NCBI RefSeq assembly: GCF_900187505.1 | Contig: NZ_FYDL01000013.1 | Span: forward strand, 62,001-126,000 | Length of the DNA: 64,000 nt | Source: Pseudomonas sp. Irchel s3h17 | Lineage (GTDB): Bacteria; Pseudomonadota; Gammaproteobacteria; Pseudomonadales; Pseudomonadaceae | Direction: 5' to 3' | Shown here: one piece after another, positions 1-8,227 of the stretch | Position numbering within the stretch: position 1 is the first letter of the stretch | How the letters are laid out: each line of letters starts with the position of its first letter | Made by a program: the position numbers and the translations under genes | The notes under the pieces: model-generated | Told to the model about the DNA's origin: nothing | What the model saw: only the letters and a program-made list of their open reading frames with translations | Databases searched by the model: none

Positions 1-1577
1 TCTTCGTCGGCGTTGGTTTCAGCATCACGAATCATCTGCTGAATTTCTTCCTCGGACAGACCGGAGTTGGCCTTGATCACGATCGACTGAGTCTTGCCGG
101 TGGCCTTGTCCTTGGCGCCTACGTGCAGGATGCCGTTGGCGTCGATGTCGAAGGTCACTTCAATTTGTGGCACGCCACGTGGTGCTGGTGGAATCTCGGC
201 CAGGTCGAACTTGCCCAGGGACTTGTTCTGGGCAGCTTGCTTACGCTCGCCTTGCAGCACGTGGATGGTCACGGCGCCCTGGTTGTCGTCGGCAGTCGAG
301 AACACTTGCGATTTCTTGGTAGGAATCGTGGTGTTTTTCTCGATCAGCGCAGTCATCACGCCACCCATGGTTTCGATACCCAGGGTCAGCGGGCTAACGT
401 CGAGCAGCAGCACGTCTTTCACGTCACCGGCCAGTACAGCGCCCTGGATAGCAGCACCCATGGCAACCGCTTCGTCCGGGTTCACGTCTTTACGGGCTTC
501 TTTACCGAAGAAATCGGTAACAGCCTTCTGAACCAGCGGCATACGGGTCTGACCGCCGACCAGGATCACGTCGTCGATCTTGCCAACGTCGATACCCGAG
601 TCTTTCAGAGCGATGCGGCAAGGCTCGATGGTGCGTTGAACCAGGTCTTCCACCAGCGCTTCCAGCTTGGCGCGGGAGATTTTCACGTTCAAGTGCTTAG
701 GACCGGTCGCGTCTGCAGTGATGTACGGCAGGTTGACGTCGGTCTGCAGGCTCGAAGACAGCTCGATCTTGGCTTTTTCAGCGGCTTCTTTCAGGCGCTG
801 CATGGCCAGCGGGTCACCCTTGAGGTTCATGCCGCTTTCTTTCTTGAATTCGTCAACGAGGTAGTCGATCAGACGAATGTCGAAGTCTTCACCACCCAGG
901 AACGTGTCACCGTTGGTTGCCAACACTTCAAACTGGTGCTCGCCATCCACTTCGGCGATTTCGATAACCGAAACGTCGAAAGTACCGCCACCCAGGTCAT
1001 AAACGATCACGGTGTGATCGCCCTTGGCCTTGTCCATGCCGTAAGCCAGCGCAGCTGCGGTTGGCTCGTTGATGATACGTTTCACGTCCAGGCCAGCAAT
1101 ACGGCCGGCGTCCTTGGTCGCCTGACGCTGGCTGTCGTTGAAGTAAGCCGGAACGGTAATGACCGCTTCAGTCACGGCTTCACCGAGGTAGTCTTCGGCG
1201 GTTTTCTTCATTTTCTTGAGGATTTCAGCCGAGATCTGCGGCGGCGACATTTTCTGGCCGTTCACTTCAACCCAGGCGTCGGCGTTGTCAGCCTTGACGA
1301 TCTTGTAAGGGACCATCTGAATGTCTTTCTGTACCACTTCTTCGTCGAAGCGACGACCGATCAGACGCTTCACCGCGTACAGGGTGTTATGCGGATTGGT
1401 CACGGCTTGACGCTTGGCCGACTGGCCAACCAGGATTTCGCCATCGTTGGCGTACGCGACGATCGACGGCGTGGTACGCGCGCCTTCGGCGTTCTCGATA
1501 ACTTTTACGTTGCCGTTTTCAAGAATGGAGACGCAGGAGTTGGTAGTCCCCAGGTCGATACCGATAATTTTGCCCAT
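1..1577 (-). CDS. dnaK: Chaperone DnaK (Hsp70), C-terminal end beyond window
   Basis: ATP-dependent Hsp70 chaperone that folds and rescues cytosolic proteins together with DnaJ and GrpE. The reading frame starts with MGKIIGIDLGTTNS (phosphate-binding loop 1 of the actin-like ATPase) at base 1577 and contains DLGGGTFD near residue 195 and the substrate-binding domain start ('DVSPLTLGIET'). About 525 codons are visible. DnaK proteins are usually near 640 residues, so the C-terminal lid lies left of the window. It lies just downstream of grpE, with about 100 bases between them that hold a heat-shock promoter of its own. Identification is certain. Confidence 0.98.
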   Translation of the reverse strand, partial: MGKIIGIDLGTTNSCVSILENGNVKVIENAEGARTTPSIVAYANDGEILVGQSAKRQAVTNPHNTLYAVKRLIGRRFDEEVVQKDIQMVPYKIVKADNADAWVEVNGQKMSPPQISAEILKKMKKTAEDYLGEAVTEAVITVPAYFNDSQRQATKDAGRIAGLDVKRIINEPTAAALAYGMDKAKGDHTVIVYDLGGGTFDVSVIEIAEVDGEHQFEVLATNGDTFLGGEDFDIRLIDYLVDEFKKESGMNLKGDPLAMQRLKEAAEKAKIELSSSLQTDVNLPYITADATGPKHLNVKISRAKLEALVEDLVQRTIEPCRIALKDSGIDVGKIDDVILVGGQTRMPLVQKAVTDFFGKEARKDVNPDEAVAMGAAIQGAVLAGDVKDVLLLDVSPLTLGIETMGGVMTALIEKNTTIPTKKSQVFSTADDNQGAVTIHVLQGERKQAAQNKSLGKFDLAEIPPAPRGVPQIEVTFDIDANGILHVGAKDKATGKTQSIVIKANSGLSEEEIQQMIRDAETNADE

Positions 1578-1656
1578 GCTCACTCTCCCGAAACTTTGGA
1601 TTTGGTTGCCGCAGCAGTGGTGGCTAACTGCGGTAGCACTTAAACGCTTGACTTAT

Positions 1657-1684
1657 AAATGGGGGCCTTGCGGCGAATTTCAAG
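1657..1684 (-). promoter_or_regulatory. Sigma-32 (RpoH) promoter of dnaK, overlapping the grpE stop
   Basis: On the minus strand the sequence reads CTTGAA, 14 bases, CCCCATTT, which fits the heat-shock consensus CTTGAA-N13-15-CCCCATNT. The -35 box (1679-1684) contains the TGA stop codon of grpE, so dnaK can be transcribed separately from grpE. Read directly from sequence; activity is inferred. Confidence 0.75.
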
Positions 1685-2246
1685 CCTGCTCGTCAATCGA
1701 CGGCGCAACCGGCGCCGGGGCCTTGCTGACCACGACCATGGCCGGGCGCAACAGGCGACCGTTGAGCACGTAACCCTTCTGGAACACCTTCAGCACGCTG
1801 TTGGGTTCCATGTCGGCGCTTTCCTGCATGGCCATCGCCTGGTGATGCTCGGCATTGAACGGCTCACCCTCAGGATCGACCGCTTCCAGGTGATAACGCT
1901 TCAGGGTGTCCTGGAACATTTTCAGGGTCAGCTCGATCCCTTCGCGCATCGGACGAATGCTTTCGTCATCCGGGTTGGACAGCTCGAGGCCGCGCTCCAG
2001 GCTGTCGATGATCGGCAGCAGGTCGCCAGCGAACTTTTCCAGCGCGAACTTGTGAGCTTTCTCTACATCCTGCTCGGCGCGACGGCGGACGTTCTGCAGA
2101 TCAGCCGCAACACGCAAAGCCTGATCCTGAGCGCCGGCCAGTTGCTCTTCGAGCACTTGCACACGAGCCACCAGGTCTTCACCCGATGTTTCGGGAGCCT
2201 GATTGGCGTCTAGATTTTGCGTATCCAGCGTCTGTTCGTCAGCCAT
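1680..2246 (-). CDS. grpE: Nucleotide exchange factor GrpE
   Basis: GrpE releases ADP from DnaK and so drives the Hsp70 cycle. The product has 188 residues, the usual length. It has an acidic N-terminal tail, a long coiled-coil segment (about residues 28-85, ending in LEKFAGDLLPIIDSLERGL) and the C-terminal beta domain ending near GRLLRPAMVVVSK, a GrpE signature. It is upstream of dnaK on the same strand and preceded by a sigma-32 promoter. The start ATG at 2246 follows GGAGAAATCT on the minus strand. Confidence 0.97.
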   Translation of the reverse strand: MADEQTLDTQNLDANQAPETSGEDLVARVQVLEEQLAGAQDQALRVAADLQNVRRRAEQDVEKAHKFALEKFAGDLLPIIDSLERGLELSNPDDESIRPMREGIELTLKMFQDTLKRYHLEAVDPEGEPFNAEHHQAMAMQESADMEPNSVLKVFQKGYVLNGRLLRPAMVVVSKAPAPVAPSIDEQA

Positions 2247-2299
2247 AGATTTCTCCTTTCAAAATCGTGCGCGAACTCGACTCGCGCTTCTGCCCCGGT

Positions 2300-2327
2300 A
2301 TATGGGGTCGCAATTTGCAGGTTCAAG
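2300..2327 (-). promoter_or_regulatory. Sigma-32 (RpoH) promoter of grpE-dnaK
   Basis: Minus strand CTTGAA (2327-2322), 14-base spacer, CCCCATAT (2307-2300): a near-perfect heat-shock promoter about 50 bases upstream of the grpE start. Confidence 0.88.
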
Positions 2328-2455
2328 GGCTTGCCTTGCACCAGGCAGCATTCCCCGCACAAAAACCGCCGACAGATCATTACACCGGTTTTAAAAAAAT
2401 CCCGACGCCAAGCAAATCGAGCTAAACACGGGCATTGTCAGGCACAAATAAAACA

Positions 2456-2471
2456 CTGTATAAATAACCAG
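2456..2471 (+). promoter_or_regulatory. LexA (SOS) box upstream of recN
   Basis: CTGTATAAATAACCAG fits the CTG-N10-CAG SOS-box core and ends 25 bases before the recN start codon. recN is a classic strongly induced SOS gene. Confidence 0.8.
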
Positions 2472-2496
2472 ACTTTTTAGCCTGGGAGCGGCCTCT

Positions 2497-4170
2497 ATGC
2501 TGGTGCACCTGTCCGTACATAACTACGCCATCGTTGAACACCTCGACCTGGAACTGGATCGCGGGATGAGCGTGATCACCGGGGAAACCGGCGCCGGCAA
2601 GTCGATCATGCTCGACGCCCTGGGCCTGACCCTGGGTGATCGCGCCGACAGCGGCGTGGTACGCCCAGGCGCGGACAAGGCGGACATCCTGGCCACCTTC
2701 GACCTGGCCGATATTCCGGAAGCCAGCGCCTGGCTGGCCGAGCGCGACCTCGACACCGACGGCCCGTGCATCCTGCGCCGGGTGATCACCGCAGAAGGTC
2801 GCTCGCGTGGCTACATCAACGGCAGCCCCTGCCCCCTTGGCGACCTCAAGGCCCTCGGCGAACTGCTGATCGACATTCACAGCCAGCACGAACACCAGTC
2901 GCTGCTGAAAACCGACACCCACCGCCGACTGCTGGACGAGTACGCAGGAGCGACGGACCTTGCCCGCCAGGTGCAGCTTGCGGCCCAGCGCTGGCGCCAG
3001 ACTCGCCAGGAACTGGAGCGTCTCTCCAACTCCGGCGACGAGCAGCGCGCCCGTCACCAACTGCTCAGTTATCAACTCGAAGAGCTGGAAAACCTTGGCC
3101 TGGGCGAGAACGAACTGGAGCAGCTTGAGCAAGAGCATAAAAACCTGACCAACGCCGAAACCCTGCTCGGCATTTGCCGGCAGGTGGTCGAGCAGTGCAG
3201 CGAGAGTGATTCGGGCAACGTACTGAATGCCCTGACGGCCAGCCTCAATCGCCTGACCAGCGTGAACAACTCGGTGGGCGCATTGGGCGAAGCCACCAAC
3301 CTGCTCACCAGCGCACAAATCCAGGTAGAAGAAGCGGTCGGCGAACTGAACCGCTTCCTCGACAACTTCGATGCCGACCCGGCACGCCTCCAGCAACTCG
3401 AAGAACGCCTGGACACTATCTACACCCTGGCGCGCAAACATCGAATCCAGCCCACCGAAGTCGCCGAGCTTGCGCAGCGACTGATGGACGAGATCGAGAC
3501 CCTCAATGCCAACGACGAGTCCATCGAGCGCCTGAGCGAAGAACTGGGGGCATACGCCCGGCACTATCATGAAAAGGCCCGGGAACTGAGCGATCTGCGC
3601 CACCAGGCCTCGAGCAGCCTGGCCCATGCCGTCGAACAGGAAATCCAGCGCCTGGGCATGCCGGGCGGCCGCTTCACCATCGAGCTACGGCCCAACACCA
3701 GCACCGAACTGCTGCCCAACGGCCTGGAACAGGTCGAACTGCTGGTCAGCGCCAACCCCGGGCAACCCCTCAAGGCCTTGGCCAAGGTAGCCTCGGGCGG
3801 CGAACTGTCGCGCATCAGCCTGGCCATCCAGGTGATCACCGCGCAGACATCACGCATACCGACCCTGGTGTTCGACGAAGTTGACGTAGGCATTGGCGGC
3901 CCGACCGCGGAAATTGTCGGCCAACTCCTGCGCCGCCTCGGGGACCGCGGGCAAGTCCTGACCGTCACCCACCTGCCACAAGTAGCTTCGCAAGGGCATC
4001 AGCACCTGTTTGTCCACAAGGTTCGCGGCAACGACGCCACGCACACCGCCGTGTCCAGGCTGAGCAAGAATGAGCGAATCGAAGAAGTGGCCCGGATGCT
4101 GGGCGGCATCGACCTGACCAAGGAATCCCTGGCCCACGCCAGGAAAATGGTGGTGACCGCCAGGAATTGA
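2497..4170 (+). CDS. recN: DNA repair protein RecN
   Basis: SMC-like ATPase used in double-strand break repair. The 557-residue length is normal. The Walker A loop GETGAGKS is near residues 29-36. A long coiled-coil middle (about 170-370) follows, and the C-terminal half carries the ABC signature (ASGGELSR) and Walker B (LVFDEVDVGIGG). The start ATG at 2497 follows GGGAGCGGCCTCT. A LexA box upstream indicates SOS control. A hairpin terminator follows. Confidence 0.98.
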   Translation: MLVHLSVHNYAIVEHLDLELDRGMSVITGETGAGKSIMLDALGLTLGDRADSGVVRPGADKADILATFDLADIPEASAWLAERDLDTDGPCILRRVITAEGRSRGYINGSPCPLGDLKALGELLIDIHSQHEHQSLLKTDTHRRLLDEYAGATDLARQVQLAAQRWRQTRQELERLSNSGDEQRARHQLLSYQLEELENLGLGENELEQLEQEHKNLTNAETLLGICRQVVEQCSESDSGNVLNALTASLNRLTSVNNSVGALGEATNLLTSAQIQVEEAVGELNRFLDNFDADPARLQQLEERLDTIYTLARKHRIQPTEVAELAQRLMDEIETLNANDESIERLSEELGAYARHYHEKARELSDLRHQASSSLAHAVEQEIQRLGMPGGRFTIELRPNTSTELLPNGLEQVELLVSANPGQPLKALAKVASGGELSRISLAIQVITAQTSRIPTLVFDEVDVGIGGPTAEIVGQLLRRLGDRGQVLTVTHLPQVASQGHQHLFVHKVRGNDATHTAVSRLSKNERIEEVARMLGGIDLTKESLAHARKMVVTARN

Positions 4171-4185
4171 TCCCGCCAGACAGCA

Positions 4186-4211
4186 CGAAGGCGACCCTTG
4201 GGTCGCCTTCG
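4186..4211 (+). terminator. Hairpin after recN
   Basis: CGAAGGCGACCC / GGGTCGCCTTCG inverted repeat with a short TT loop, between the convergent genes recN and fur. Only short T stretches follow, so it may serve both directions weakly. Confidence 0.6.
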
Positions 4212-4244
4212 TTCGTTTCGCAGGTCAGGACCTGCGCGACATGC

Positions 4245-4649
4245 TTACTTTTTAGTGCGTACGTACAACACCAAGTTGTGATCCACCAAATCGAAGCCGT
4301 GCTTCTCGACGATCGCCTTCTGAAGCTTTTCGATTTCTTCGTCGAAGAATTCGATCACTTCACCGGACTCCACGTTGACCATATGGTCGTGGTGGCCGCC
4401 ATCCGCCAGCTCGAAGACCGCGTGGCCGCCGTCGAAATTGTGACGGACCACAAGACCCGCGGCTTCGAATTGGGTCAGTACACGGTAAACCGTGGCCAAA
4501 CCGACATCTTCACCAGCTTCCATCAGTGCCTTGTAGACATCCTCGGCACTCATGTGACGCTGCTCGGTGGAGTCAAGCATTTGCAGAATCTTGACCCGTG
4601 GCAGGGTCACTTTGAGGCCTGCTTTGCGTAGTTCGCTATTTTCAACCAT
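4245..4649 (-). CDS. fur: Ferric uptake regulator Fur
   Basis: Iron-sensing repressor. The 134 residues comprise a winged-helix DNA-binding domain (residues 1-80, with the helix around VGLATVYRVLTQFEAAGLV) and a C-terminal dimer and metal domain with the HHDH cluster near residue 86. The translated protein contains no cysteine at all; the position after HHDHMV, often Cys in relatives, is Asn here. It is transcribed divergently from bamE, the usual Pseudomonas arrangement. Confidence 0.97.
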   Translation of the reverse strand: MVENSELRKAGLKVTLPRVKILQMLDSTEQRHMSAEDVYKALMEAGEDVGLATVYRVLTQFEAAGLVVRHNFDGGHAVFELADGGHHDHMVNVESGEVIEFFDEEIEKLQKAIVEKHGFDLVDHNLVLYVRTKK

Positions 4650-4746
4650 GGTCAGCTTTCTCGCGATGCTGCTTCGCAGCTTCTCTTAATGCGGGTATGA
4701 TCGGCGTTTACGTTGTCCCAGCCAAGATAGTGGAAGTCGCCCACCG

Positions 4747-5271
4747 ATGCAAAACACCAAGCTCTTGCTAACCAGTTTCACCTTCGTGGGACTGCTCGCA
4801 CTCGCCGGTTGTTCATTCCCCGGGGTTTACAAAATCGACATCCAGCAGGGCAATGTCGTCACGCAGGACATGATAGACCAGTTACGCCCGGGAATGACCC
4901 GTCGGCAAGTACGGTTTATCATGGGCAACCCTCTGCTGACCGACACGTTCCATGCCGATCGCTGGGATTACCTGTACAGCTTGCAGCCTGGCGGCGGTGA
5001 ACGCCAACAGGAACGCGTCAGCGTTATCTTCAACTCGAACGATCAACTTGTCAGCCTGTCGGGCGATTTCATGCCGGGCGTAAGCCGTGACGAGGCCTTG
5101 ATGGGCAAGGACAGCGGCACTACCGTGGCCGCCCCTGTTGAAAACATCGAACAGCCAAAGCCTGAGAAACCGGCCAAGCCGGGATCGCTGCTGGATCAGA
5201 TCCAGAAGGACGTCGACGGTGTAGAAACCGTTCCAGTCCCGACGCCAGAACCCCTGGACACCACGCAGTAA
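4747..5271 (+). CDS. bamE: Outer membrane assembly lipoprotein BamE (OmlA/SmpA)
   Basis: Lipoprotein subunit of the BAM complex that inserts beta-barrel proteins in the outer membrane. The signal peptide ends in lipobox LALAGC with the lipidated Cys at residue 22. The BamE fold follows (IDQLRPGMTRRQVRFIMGNP, a family signature). The C-terminal tail (about 115-174) is rich in Pro, Glu and Lys and is longer than in E. coli BamE, as is usual in pseudomonads. Divergent from fur. Confidence 0.96.
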   Translation: MQNTKLLLTSFTFVGLLALAGCSFPGVYKIDIQQGNVVTQDMIDQLRPGMTRRQVRFIMGNPLLTDTFHADRWDYLYSLQPGGGERQQERVSVIFNSNDQLVSLSGDFMPGVSRDEALMGKDSGTTVAAPVENIEQPKPEKPAKPGSLLDQIQKDVDGVETVPVPTPEPLDTTQ

Positions 5272-5283
5272 TTCAGCGCACAA

Positions 5284-5313
5284 GAAAAAGCCCGGCATGT
5301 CCGGGCTTTTTCT
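5284..5313. terminator. Bidirectional terminator between bamE and rnfH
   Basis: AAAAAGCCCGG CATGT CCGGGCTTTTT: GC stem with A tract and T tract on either side, between convergent genes. Confidence 0.9.
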
Positions 5314-5330
5314 TGCCTGTCGCCAGGCGT

Positions 5331-5645
5331 CTACTTTTCCTGTGCCCGGGCCTGCGCCGCCTTCGCGGCACGCAGTCGACGCACTTCCTTCGGGTCAGCC
5401 AGCAACGGCCGGTAAATCTCGAGCCGGTCGCCTGCCTGAACCTGCTGGCTATCAGGATCCGCAACGACCTTGCCAAAGATCCCGACAGGGCAACTCGCCA
5501 GATCCAGCCCAGGGAATTGCTCGGCGACCCCTGACTGCAACAGGGTCGCACGCACAGTTGTACCCGACGCAACCCGGGTTGTGAGCAGCACCTGGCGATC
5601 GACAGCGGCATACACCACTTCGACGCTGATCAAAGACTCAGCCAT
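5331..5645 (-). CDS. rnfH: RnfH family protein (UPF0125)
   Basis: Small ubiquitin-fold (beta-grasp) protein of 104 residues. It contains the family's typical stretches ISVEVVYA near the start, CPVGIFGKVV in the middle, and GDRLEIYRPLLADPKEVRR near the end. The molecular function is not well established. I chose the ATG at 5645 (MAESLIS), which overlaps the end of ratA by 8 bases and implies translational coupling. The frame is open further upstream but that part is not family-like. Confidence 0.93.
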   Translation of the reverse strand: MAESLISVEVVYAAVDRQVLLTTRVASGTTVRATLLQSGVAEQFPGLDLASCPVGIFGKVVADPDSQQVQAGDRLEIYRPLLADPKEVRRLRAAKAAQARAQEK

Positions 5646-6072
5646 GCAATTGCTTGGCCCGCTGACAGAACGCATCGACCAAGGTGTTGGCCGCCTGATT
5701 GAACAACGGCCCCAGGGTCGCCCGAACAATCGGGCCGGCATAGTCGAAGGTCAGGTCCAGGCTGATCTTGCACGCCTTCTCGCCCAGCGGCTTGAATACC
5801 CAGACGCCATGCAACTGGGTAAACGGCCCTTCTTCGAGATTCATCTCGATCGAATGCCCCGGCACCAGCGTATTGCGTGTCACGAAGTGCTGGCTCAACC
5901 CGCCCTTGGCCACCCCCACGCTGGCGCGCATGTGCTCGGCAGAGCTTTCGATGACCTTGGCCTCGGAACACCAGGGCAGGAACTCCGGATAACGCGCCAC
6001 GTCGTTGATCAGGTCATACAGCGCTTGTGCCGGATACGGCAACAGGGCCGAACGTTGAATATGAGTCGTCAT
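5638..6072 (-). CDS. ratA: RatA-type START/COQ10 domain protein
   Basis: Protein of 144 residues with the polyketide cyclase/START-like fold. N-terminal PYPAQALYDLINDVARYPEFLPWC is the family signature. Named after E. coli RatA (YfjG), described as a ribosome-association toxin; the fold also matches COQ10-type lipid-binding proteins, so the biochemical role here is open. The start at 6072 (MTTHIQRS) matches the conserved beginning. Co-transcribed with rnfH, as in many proteobacteria near smpB. Confidence 0.92.
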   Translation of the reverse strand: MTTHIQRSALLPYPAQALYDLINDVARYPEFLPWCSEAKVIESSAEHMRASVGVAKGGLSQHFVTRNTLVPGHSIEMNLEEGPFTQLHGVWVFKPLGEKACKISLDLTFDYAGPIVRATLGPLFNQAANTLVDAFCQRAKQLHG

Positions 6073-6079
6073 GTCAGCG

Positions 6080-7483
6080 TCACTTCCACAGCTGGGCGGC
6101 AAATACGATAAGAATGCCGATGGGCGCTACATAGCGCATCAAGAACAAGGTCAGCGCGAACAAGGCTGGACTGCGGATCGACAGTTCGTCGCGTACCGCA
6201 CCCCGGCCCATCACCCAACCGGCGAACACCACAAAGCACAAACCACCGAGCGGCAACATGATCCGCGAGGTGAAGAAATCGATGACACCAAAGAAGTCCA
6301 GGCCGCCTTGTGCCCCCCACTGGTAGAGGTGGAACCCGCCGCCTTCGCTCACGAAAAACTTTGCCTGTTTCCAGATATTGAAGGAAAACACAGTACCCAG
6401 GCCAACAAACCAGCAACTGAAGGCCAGCCAGAAGGTGACCCAGCCCCGACGGACCTTGGTCCGTTCAACCAGATAGGCCACCATCGGCTCCAGCAAGGAA
6501 ATGGCCGAACTCCAGGCCGCAATGGCCACCAGCACGAAGAACACCACGCCCATGATCTGGCCGAACGCCACGTTGCCAAAGGCAAATGGCAGGCTGACGA
6601 ACATCAGCCCTGGCCCTTCGCTCGGGTTCAAACCGCCAGCAAACACAATCGGAAACAATGCCAGCCCCGCCAGCAGCGAGACAAAGGTATCCAGCAAGGC
6701 GACACCGACAACGGTGCCGGAGATCGACGAATGCTTGGGCATGTAGGCGCCATAGATCATGATCGACCCGACACCCACGCTCAGGGAAAAGAACGCATGC
6801 CCCATGGCGGGCAGCAAGCCATCGAGCACCTTCGAGGCATCGAAGTCGAACATGAAATGCACGCCTTCCATGAAATGCCCGGTGGTCATGCTGTAGCCCA
6901 GCAGCACCAGCAGCATCACGAACAGCAGTGGCATCATGATCCGCAAGCTGCGCTCAAGCCCCGCCACTACCCCCTTGGCGATGATCGCGGCCGATAGCAG
7001 CATGAACAACGTGTGCCACAGCGTCAGGCGCCAGGGATCGGAAATCACTCCGGCAAAGTAGGCGCCGACCTGATCCGCCGTCACCCCCTGAAAGTCACCA
7101 CGCCCCATGGTGATGATGTAGTCGAACGACCAACCACCCACCACACTGTAGAAAGACAGGATCAGCAACGCCGTGATCATCCCGGCGAACGCCCCCCAGG
7201 ACCACTTCGCCGAGTGCCCCGCCTCAAGCGCCAACACCTTCAAGGCATTGGCCGGACTTTGTCGGGCGCGACGGCCGATCAGGGTTTCGGCCAGCATCAC
7301 CGGTATGCCGATCAGCGCAATGCACGCCAGAAACACCAGCACGAACGCGCCGCCACCATAGACGCCGACCATGTAAGGGAATTTCCAGATACTACCCAGC
7401 CCCACGGCTGAACCGGTCGCAGCGAGTATGAAAATCCAACGGCTAGCCCAACTGCCGTGGACTGAAACCTTGTCTGACGACAT
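6080..7483 (-). CDS. Sodium-dependent transporter, NSS (SNF) family
   Basis: Inner-membrane symporter of about 467 residues with many hydrophobic segments (11-12 expected). The beginning (SRWIFILAATGSAVGLGSIWKFPYM) holds the sodium-site motif of the neurotransmitter:sodium symporter family. Substrate is probably an amino acid but cannot be read from sequence. Start chosen at 7483 (MSSDKVSVHGSW). It ends 7 bases before the ratA start on the same strand and lies divergent from smpB. Confidence 0.93.
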   Translation of the reverse strand: MSSDKVSVHGSWASRWIFILAATGSAVGLGSIWKFPYMVGVYGGGAFVLVFLACIALIGIPVMLAETLIGRRARQSPANALKVLALEAGHSAKWSWGAFAGMITALLILSFYSVVGGWSFDYIITMGRGDFQGVTADQVGAYFAGVISDPWRLTLWHTLFMLLSAAIIAKGVVAGLERSLRIMMPLLFVMLLVLLGYSMTTGHFMEGVHFMFDFDASKVLDGLLPAMGHAFFSLSVGVGSIMIYGAYMPKHSSISGTVVGVALLDTFVSLLAGLALFPIVFAGGLNPSEGPGLMFVSLPFAFGNVAFGQIMGVVFFVLVAIAAWSSAISLLEPMVAYLVERTKVRRGWVTFWLAFSCWFVGLGTVFSFNIWKQAKFFVSEGGGFHLYQWGAQGGLDFFGVIDFFTSRIMLPLGGLCFVVFAGWVMGRGAVRDELSIRSPALFALTLFLMRYVAPIGILIVFAAQLWK

Positions 7484-7601
7484 TGTTGACACGCCCAACC
7501 GATCAAAAAAGAGGGCGCATTGTCCGGGATTCACTCAATGCGCTCAAGCATGCAGGTTCACCGTAGCCGACTCGCGTGCAACTCCCTATAATGCCGCCCC
7601 T

Positions 7602-8084
7602 ATGGCTAAACAGAAGAAACACCCCACAGGGACCATCGCGCAGAATAAAAAAGCGCGACACGACTACTTCATCGAACAGCGGTTCGAGGCTGGCATGGTC
7701 CTGGCCGGCTGGGAAGTAAAGAGTCTGCGTGCAGGCAAGGCACAACTGGTCGACAGTTATGTGCTGCTCAAGGATGGCGAGGCCTGGCTGCTCGGCAGTC
7801 ATATCACCCCGCTGACCACCGCCAGCACCCACGTCATTGCCGACCCGACACGTTCGCGCAAACTGCTACTCAACCAGCGCGAGCTGGAGAAGCTGTTTGC
7901 CGCCGTGCAGCAGAAGGGTTACGCCTGCGTCTGTACGTCGTTGTACTGGAGCAAGCACTTGATCAAGTGCGAGATCGCTCTGGGCAAGGGCAAGAAGGAA
8001 TACGACAAGCGTGACACCGAGCGCGAGCGCGACTCCAACCGTGAGTTGCAACGCGCGGTGCGCAACAAGGGCAAGGAAGACTAG
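7602..8084 (+). CDS. smpB: SsrA-binding protein SmpB
   Basis: Partner of tmRNA in trans-translation; binds the tRNA-like domain and delivers it to stalled ribosomes. 160 residues, full length. Conserved blocks NKKARHDYFIEQRFEAGMVL and GWEVKSLRAGKAQL are present, and the basic C-terminal tail (KKEYDKRDTERERD) is intact. Start at 7602 (MAKQKKHP) is fixed by homology; the longer upstream frame is not conserved. A TATAAT box lies only 10 bases upstream. Its RNA partner ssrA is 9.5 kb downstream. Confidence 0.98.
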   Translation: MAKQKKHPTGTIAQNKKARHDYFIEQRFEAGMVLAGWEVKSLRAGKAQLVDSYVLLKDGEAWLLGSHITPLTTASTHVIADPTRSRKLLLNQRELEKLFAAVQQKGYACVCTSLYWSKHLIKCEIALGKGKKEYDKRDTERERDSNRELQRAVRNKGKED

Positions 8085-8105
8085 CTCTCCTCCCTGGCGC
8101 GACTT

Positions 8106-8207
8106 TGTGGCGAGGGAGCTTGCTCCCGTCGCCAGGAGTCTTCGCGACGGTGGCGATCAAACGCAGGGCTGCTTCGCCCCCCAACGGGAGCAAGCCCCCT
8201 CGCCACA
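8106..8207. repeat. REP doublet after smpB
   Basis: Two inverted palindromic units, TGTGGCGAGGGAGCTTGCTC at the left and its imperfect reverse complement GAGCAAGCCCCCTCGCCACA at the right. This is the pseudomonad REP pattern, found between the convergent genes smpB and lldR. Confidence 0.85.
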
Positions 8208-8227
8208 GTCGCTTCCGCCGACCAAAT

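Noticed and set aside
123..1643. Plus-strand open frame of 506 codons opposite dnaK
   Set aside because: dnaK on the minus strand is certain; the mirror frame is a known artefact of GC-rich third positions, as with long antisense frames over Hsp70 genes.
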